Shown: piece by piece, positions 61,552 to 64,000 of the stretch
How positions within the stretch are numbered: position 1 is the first letter of the stretch
Layout of the letters: every line of letters starts with the position of its first letter
Source: Phycisphaerales bacterium
GTDB taxonomy: Bacteria > Planctomycetota > Phycisphaerae > Phycisphaerales > UBA1924
Reading direction: 5' to 3'
NCBI GenBank assembly: GCA_947459215.1
Contig: CANHCQ010000003.1
Span: 124,001-188,000, forward strand
DNA: 64,000 nt
The notes under the pieces: generated by a model
The model's database searches: none
Seen by the model: only the letters and a program-made list of their open reading frames with translations
Told to the model about the DNA's origin: nothing
Made by a program: the position numbers and the translations under genes

Positions 61552-62973
61552 TCACGGACACAGTACGGCGTTGTACCCGATCACAAAGATCTGAAAGTCC
61601 CGGTCATCGACAACGCTGTCGAGGTTCATGTCCGAAGGGCAATCGACCGGCATGCCAGCGTCGGCACAATCCAGGATGTTGTATGCGAGCACGAAGATCT
61701 GGAAATCGAGGTCATCGACGAAGGTGTCCTCGTTGAGATCCTGCGGACATCCGCCGCCGAACGCGACGTGATCGATGCCCAGCCCGTCGCCGAAGGAGCC
61801 GGATCGTCCGTTCGCGAAACGCACGCTGGCGATCCGCGACCCGGCCTTGGCATCGAGGCGGACGTATCCCTGACGAGCGCCGTTGAAGCTGAGGTTTGAG
61901 ATTCCCGAGAAATCGCCGGCGTCGCGGCCGTTCACGACGAGACGCGTGGCCTGGTCCATCTGCTGCACGCTGAATCCAACCCGCCGCTGCGGCGGGTCAA
62001 AGTTCAGCACTACATCGCCCCAGTTGGAACCCGCGGAGTAGTTGAAGGACTGATTGCCGCGGGCGCTGACGAGGCACCGGACGCCGTCCCAGTTGCCGCC
62101 GATGAACGCGGTGCCGAACGGATCGTCGGTGTTTGGATTGAAGAGATTCGGGAGCACCGTAACGGGGCCGATGTCGCCCGCCGGGGCCTCCCACGCGACG
62201 GACAACCCACCGACGAGCGCCGCGTCCTCGAAGTCCTCGATGGAAGCACCGGCCACTCCGAGGGTCGAGTCGTCGATGCCCCAATCGGCGGGCTTGAAGC
62301 CTTGGGCGATGAACGTCGGGTTGGCCTCGGTGCTGAAAGCGAGGTGGTCGAAGGTGAAGCCGTCTCCGGAAGGGTTCACGCCGTTCTTGAACTTCACCGA
62401 CGAGATGGTGTCCGCGCCGTCGGCTTTGATCAGGATGTAGCCGATTCTGGTGCTACCTGGGGACAGGCCGGTGAGGGCCTGAACGGTGCCCTTCTCGACG
62501 CCATTGATGAACACGCGGGGCGAGAGTTCGGACTGATGCAGGCTGACACCGAAGTACTTGATCGGCGGGTCAAACAGAAACGTTACATCGCCGTAGTTCG
62601 ATGACGCGCCGTAGGTGAACGTGCGGTTGGTGCGGACGTTCAGCAGGCACTTGGTGCCGTCGTAATTGCCCCCGGCGAACGCGCTCCCGAACGCGTCGTC
62701 GGTCGACGGGTTAAACGTCTGCGGCAGGGTGCTCGTCGGTCCCACATTTCCCGCAGGCGACTCCCACAAGACCTGCAAACCCGGCTCGAGATTCACGTCT
62801 TCGAAGGACTCGATCGTGCAGTTGCCGACGCCGATCGCGCCGCCCACCAGTCCCCACCGGATCGTCGGTACGCCGTAGTAGGTGATCCCGGCCGACGCCC
62901 ATGTCGCCGCCACGAAGGCAGCGGACGCACACGCCAATTTGATGCCCTTACAGACCATCACGCCCTTCTTCAT
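61552..62973 (-). CDS. Secreted protein with a duplicated domain and dockerin-like tail
   Basis: This 473-residue exported protein has a signal peptide (about 1-28). Two copies of a domain of about 185 residues follow, recognised by shared motifs: WESPAGNVGP/WEAPAGDIGP, FNPSTDDAFGSAF/FNPNTDDPFGTAF, GGNYDGTKCL/GGNWDGVRCL and FDHLAF/IDHVAF. Two dockerin-like repeats (DLNEDTFVDDLDFQIF and DMNLDSVVDDRDFQIF) end it, finishing VLCP. The ATG at 62973 is part of a hairpin; an ATG at 62958 in frame has AAGAAGGG before it and may be the real start. Function is unknown. Confidence 0.78.
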   Translation of the reverse strand: MKKGVMVCKGIKLACASAAFVAATWASAGITYYGVPTIRWGLVGGAIGVGNCTIESFEDVNLEPGLQVLWESPAGNVGPTSTLPQTFNPSTDDAFGSAFAGGNYDGTKCLLNVRTNRTFTYGASSNYGDVTFLFDPPIKYFGVSLHQSELSPRVFINGVEKGTVQALTGLSPGSTRIGYILIKADGADTISSVKFKNGVNPSGDGFTFDHLAFSTEANPTFIAQGFKPADWGIDDSTLGVAGASIEDFEDAALVGGLSVAWEAPAGDIGPVTVLPNLFNPNTDDPFGTAFIGGNWDGVRCLVSARGNQSFNYSAGSNWGDVVLNFDPPQRRVGFSVQQMDQATRLVVNGRDAGDFSGISNLSFNGARQGYVRLDAKAGSRIASVRFANGRSGSFGDGLGIDHVAFGGGCPQDLNEDTFVDDLDFQIFVLAYNILDCADAGMPVDCPSDMNLDSVVDDRDFQIFVIGYNAVLCP

Positions 62974-62994
62974 GCTCCGGCGAACCGGAGCATG
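62971..62994 (-). promoter_or_regulatory. Hairpin covering the translation start
   Basis: CATGCTCCGG-CGAA-CCGGAGCATG is a perfect 10-bp stem with a tetraloop. It includes the GGAG and the first ATG of the leftward gene. In mRNA it would hide that start. It may control translation, end the upstream gene's transcript, or mean that the true start is the downstream ATG. Confidence 0.55.
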
Positions 62995-63129
62995 AACTGA
63001 TTCTCCACGAGCGCGGCCGTCTCGCCAAGCTGTTCGACGCGTTCAGCGAACAAAACCACACGTCCGATGATTCTCGGACGTCTACCCGCCGCGACGCTGC
63101 CCATGGCTGCAAGCCTCGATCCCGCTCGC

Positions 63130-63885
63130 TTACTGCGGACATTCCAGAACGTTGTACTGCACCACAAACAACTGGAAATCAAAGTCGTCCACGATTGCGT
63201 CGAAGTTCAGATCGCCCTTGCCGTCGGGCTGAGCGAAAACCTCGTTGTACCGCTGCACGAAGAACTGAAAGTCCTCGTCGGTGACGGCTTCGTCATCGTT
63301 CAGGTCCGCCGGGCAGGCCGGGCCGGGATCGGACGACTCCAGCCGGAAATCGTCGAAGTTCGCCTGCGTCCCGATCGTCTTCTCGAGCGTGAACAGCACC
63401 GGCAGGCCAATGGCGGGACTGTCCGGCGGCACATAGAACTCGATCGAGCGCTCCGCGAATGTCCCGTCGGTCGGGAGCGTCGCCAGCGTGTCCACTTGCT
63501 GCCCCATCAGGATGTCGCCCGCGAAGAACTTAATCGTGAGCCCGCCGTTAAAGCCAGGACGACGCCCAACCTTCCAGCGCAGCGCCCACGTGCTGTCGCC
63601 CTTGATGACCGACGGCATGCGCTTCTCGAGCTTGCCCCAGTTGATGTAGCCGATCTGGGCACCAACGTACTTGTCCGGCGTGTACGCGCCCCACCCCTGC
63701 GGGTTCCACACCCCCATGTTGACTGACGGGCTGAGCGAGACCCAGCCCGGTGGGACGGTCGTGGTGTACCCCCCGGGGTTCATGAGCGGAAGTTCGAATC
63801 CGGAGTTGAAGAAAGGGATATTGGCGGCCATTGCCGCCGAAGAAATCACGCTGCCAGCCACAATTGCCAAAGTCTGCCTCGTCAT
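63130..63885 (-). CDS. Secreted beta-sandwich protein with two dockerin-like repeats
   Basis: This 251-residue exported protein has a signal peptide (1-20, ending AMA). A domain of about 155 residues opens IPFFNSGFELP and contains WALRWKVG and FDDFRLESS, the pattern of carbohydrate-binding-module-like jelly rolls. Two dockerin-like repeats follow (DLNDDEAVTDEDFQFF and DLNFDAIVDDFDFQLF), and the protein ends LECPQ, one residue beyond the Cys-Pro seen in its relatives. The start at 63885 begins the signal peptide. The remaining 115 bp to the window edge hold no gene I recognise. Confidence 0.8.
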   Translation of the reverse strand: MTRQTLAIVAGSVISSAAMAANIPFFNSGFELPLMNPGGYTTTVPPGWVSLSPSVNMGVWNPQGWGAYTPDKYVGAQIGYINWGKLEKRMPSVIKGDSTWALRWKVGRRPGFNGGLTIKFFAGDILMGQQVDTLATLPTDGTFAERSIEFYVPPDSPAIGLPVLFTLEKTIGTQANFDDFRLESSDPGPACPADLNDDEAVTDEDFQFFVQRYNEVFAQPDGKGDLNFDAIVDDFDFQLFVVQYNVLECPQ

Positions 63886-64000
63886 CGGATTGCTCCAAAG
63901 TGCGGAGATAGCGCGACGCTCGGCGACGGGCATCTCCCCTCGAGAAGGGAAGCGTACTCGGCGTGTCAAGGCCGCAAAGGTCGTTCTCGGACGTTTATCT

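Overview
The window looks like part of a planctomycete chromosome, most likely class Phycisphaerae. The evidence is GC-rich coding DNA, short zinc ribbons of the CxxCWYDxxxxxxxCPECG type, six secreted proteins that end in a planctomycete dockerin-like repeat finishing in Cys-Pro, a PEP-CTERM-like protein, a pseudopilin of the planctomycete type, a sigma factor of the planctomycete ECF kind next to a TPR protein kinase, and a LysW-dependent amino acid cluster. Taxonomy is inferred from gene content only; no rRNA gene is present.

Layout. 0-11 kb: edge-truncated zinc-ribbon membrane protein, tRNA-Ala(CGC), a solitary zinc-binding lipoprotein-like ABC receptor behind a Fur/Zur-like palindrome, a Tat-exported epimerase, a nucleotide-transporter-like protein, an S46 peptidase, a zinc-ribbon membrane protein, a LysR/GNAT pair and an alcohol dehydrogenase. 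11-15 kb: XerC/D recombinase and HldE on the minus strand, then a LuxR-type regulator and a Fur-family regulator with a His-rich tail. 15.3-19.7 kb: lysW-lysX-lysY-lysZ-lysK, carrier-protein-based lysine or ornithine synthesis, tightly coupled by 4-bp start/stop overlaps. 19.7-26.3 kb: a tandem pair of secreted lectin/beta-helix proteins, an ECF sigma factor and a TPR kinase; three of these four genes carry a disabling lesion. 26.3-38.3 kb: exported Gfo/Idh oxidoreductase, metH, a secreted calpain-like protease with an EF-hand, an OFA-type MFS transporter, a PEP-CTERM-like protein, an SH3-like secreted protein and Sua5/TsaC. 38.3-47.6 kb: pseudopilin, glycosyltransferase, diguanylate cyclase, HhH-GPD DNA glycosylase, class I glutamine amidotransferase, alpha/beta hydrolase, exported 2-hydroxyacid dehydrogenase and a PrpD-family protein. 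47.7-54.2 kb: imuA-imuB-dnaE2, the inducible translesion synthesis cassette. 54.4-64 kb: dockerin-tailed secreted proteins around leuS.

The most unusual structure is in dnaE2. Its reading frame is about 300 codons longer than the family norm because it carries at least three, probably four, in-frame insertions. Three are bounded by inverted arrays of four tandem 8-bp units. The largest (about 500 bp) holds a complete four-helix-bundle S23-type gene with its own ribosome binding site, read in another frame on the same strand. It therefore resembles the intervening sequences of 23S rRNA, but sits inside a protein-coding gene, together with two roughly 115-bp versions that lack the gene. Single-armed 8-bp arrays occur in metH and upstream of the SH3-like gene.

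Other points worth attention are a 45-bp near-perfect palindrome that contains a plausible promoter and the imuA start codon, a cluster of lesions in the lectin-sigma-kinase locus including a 2-bp expansion of an AC tract, and several large hairpin elements between convergent genes.
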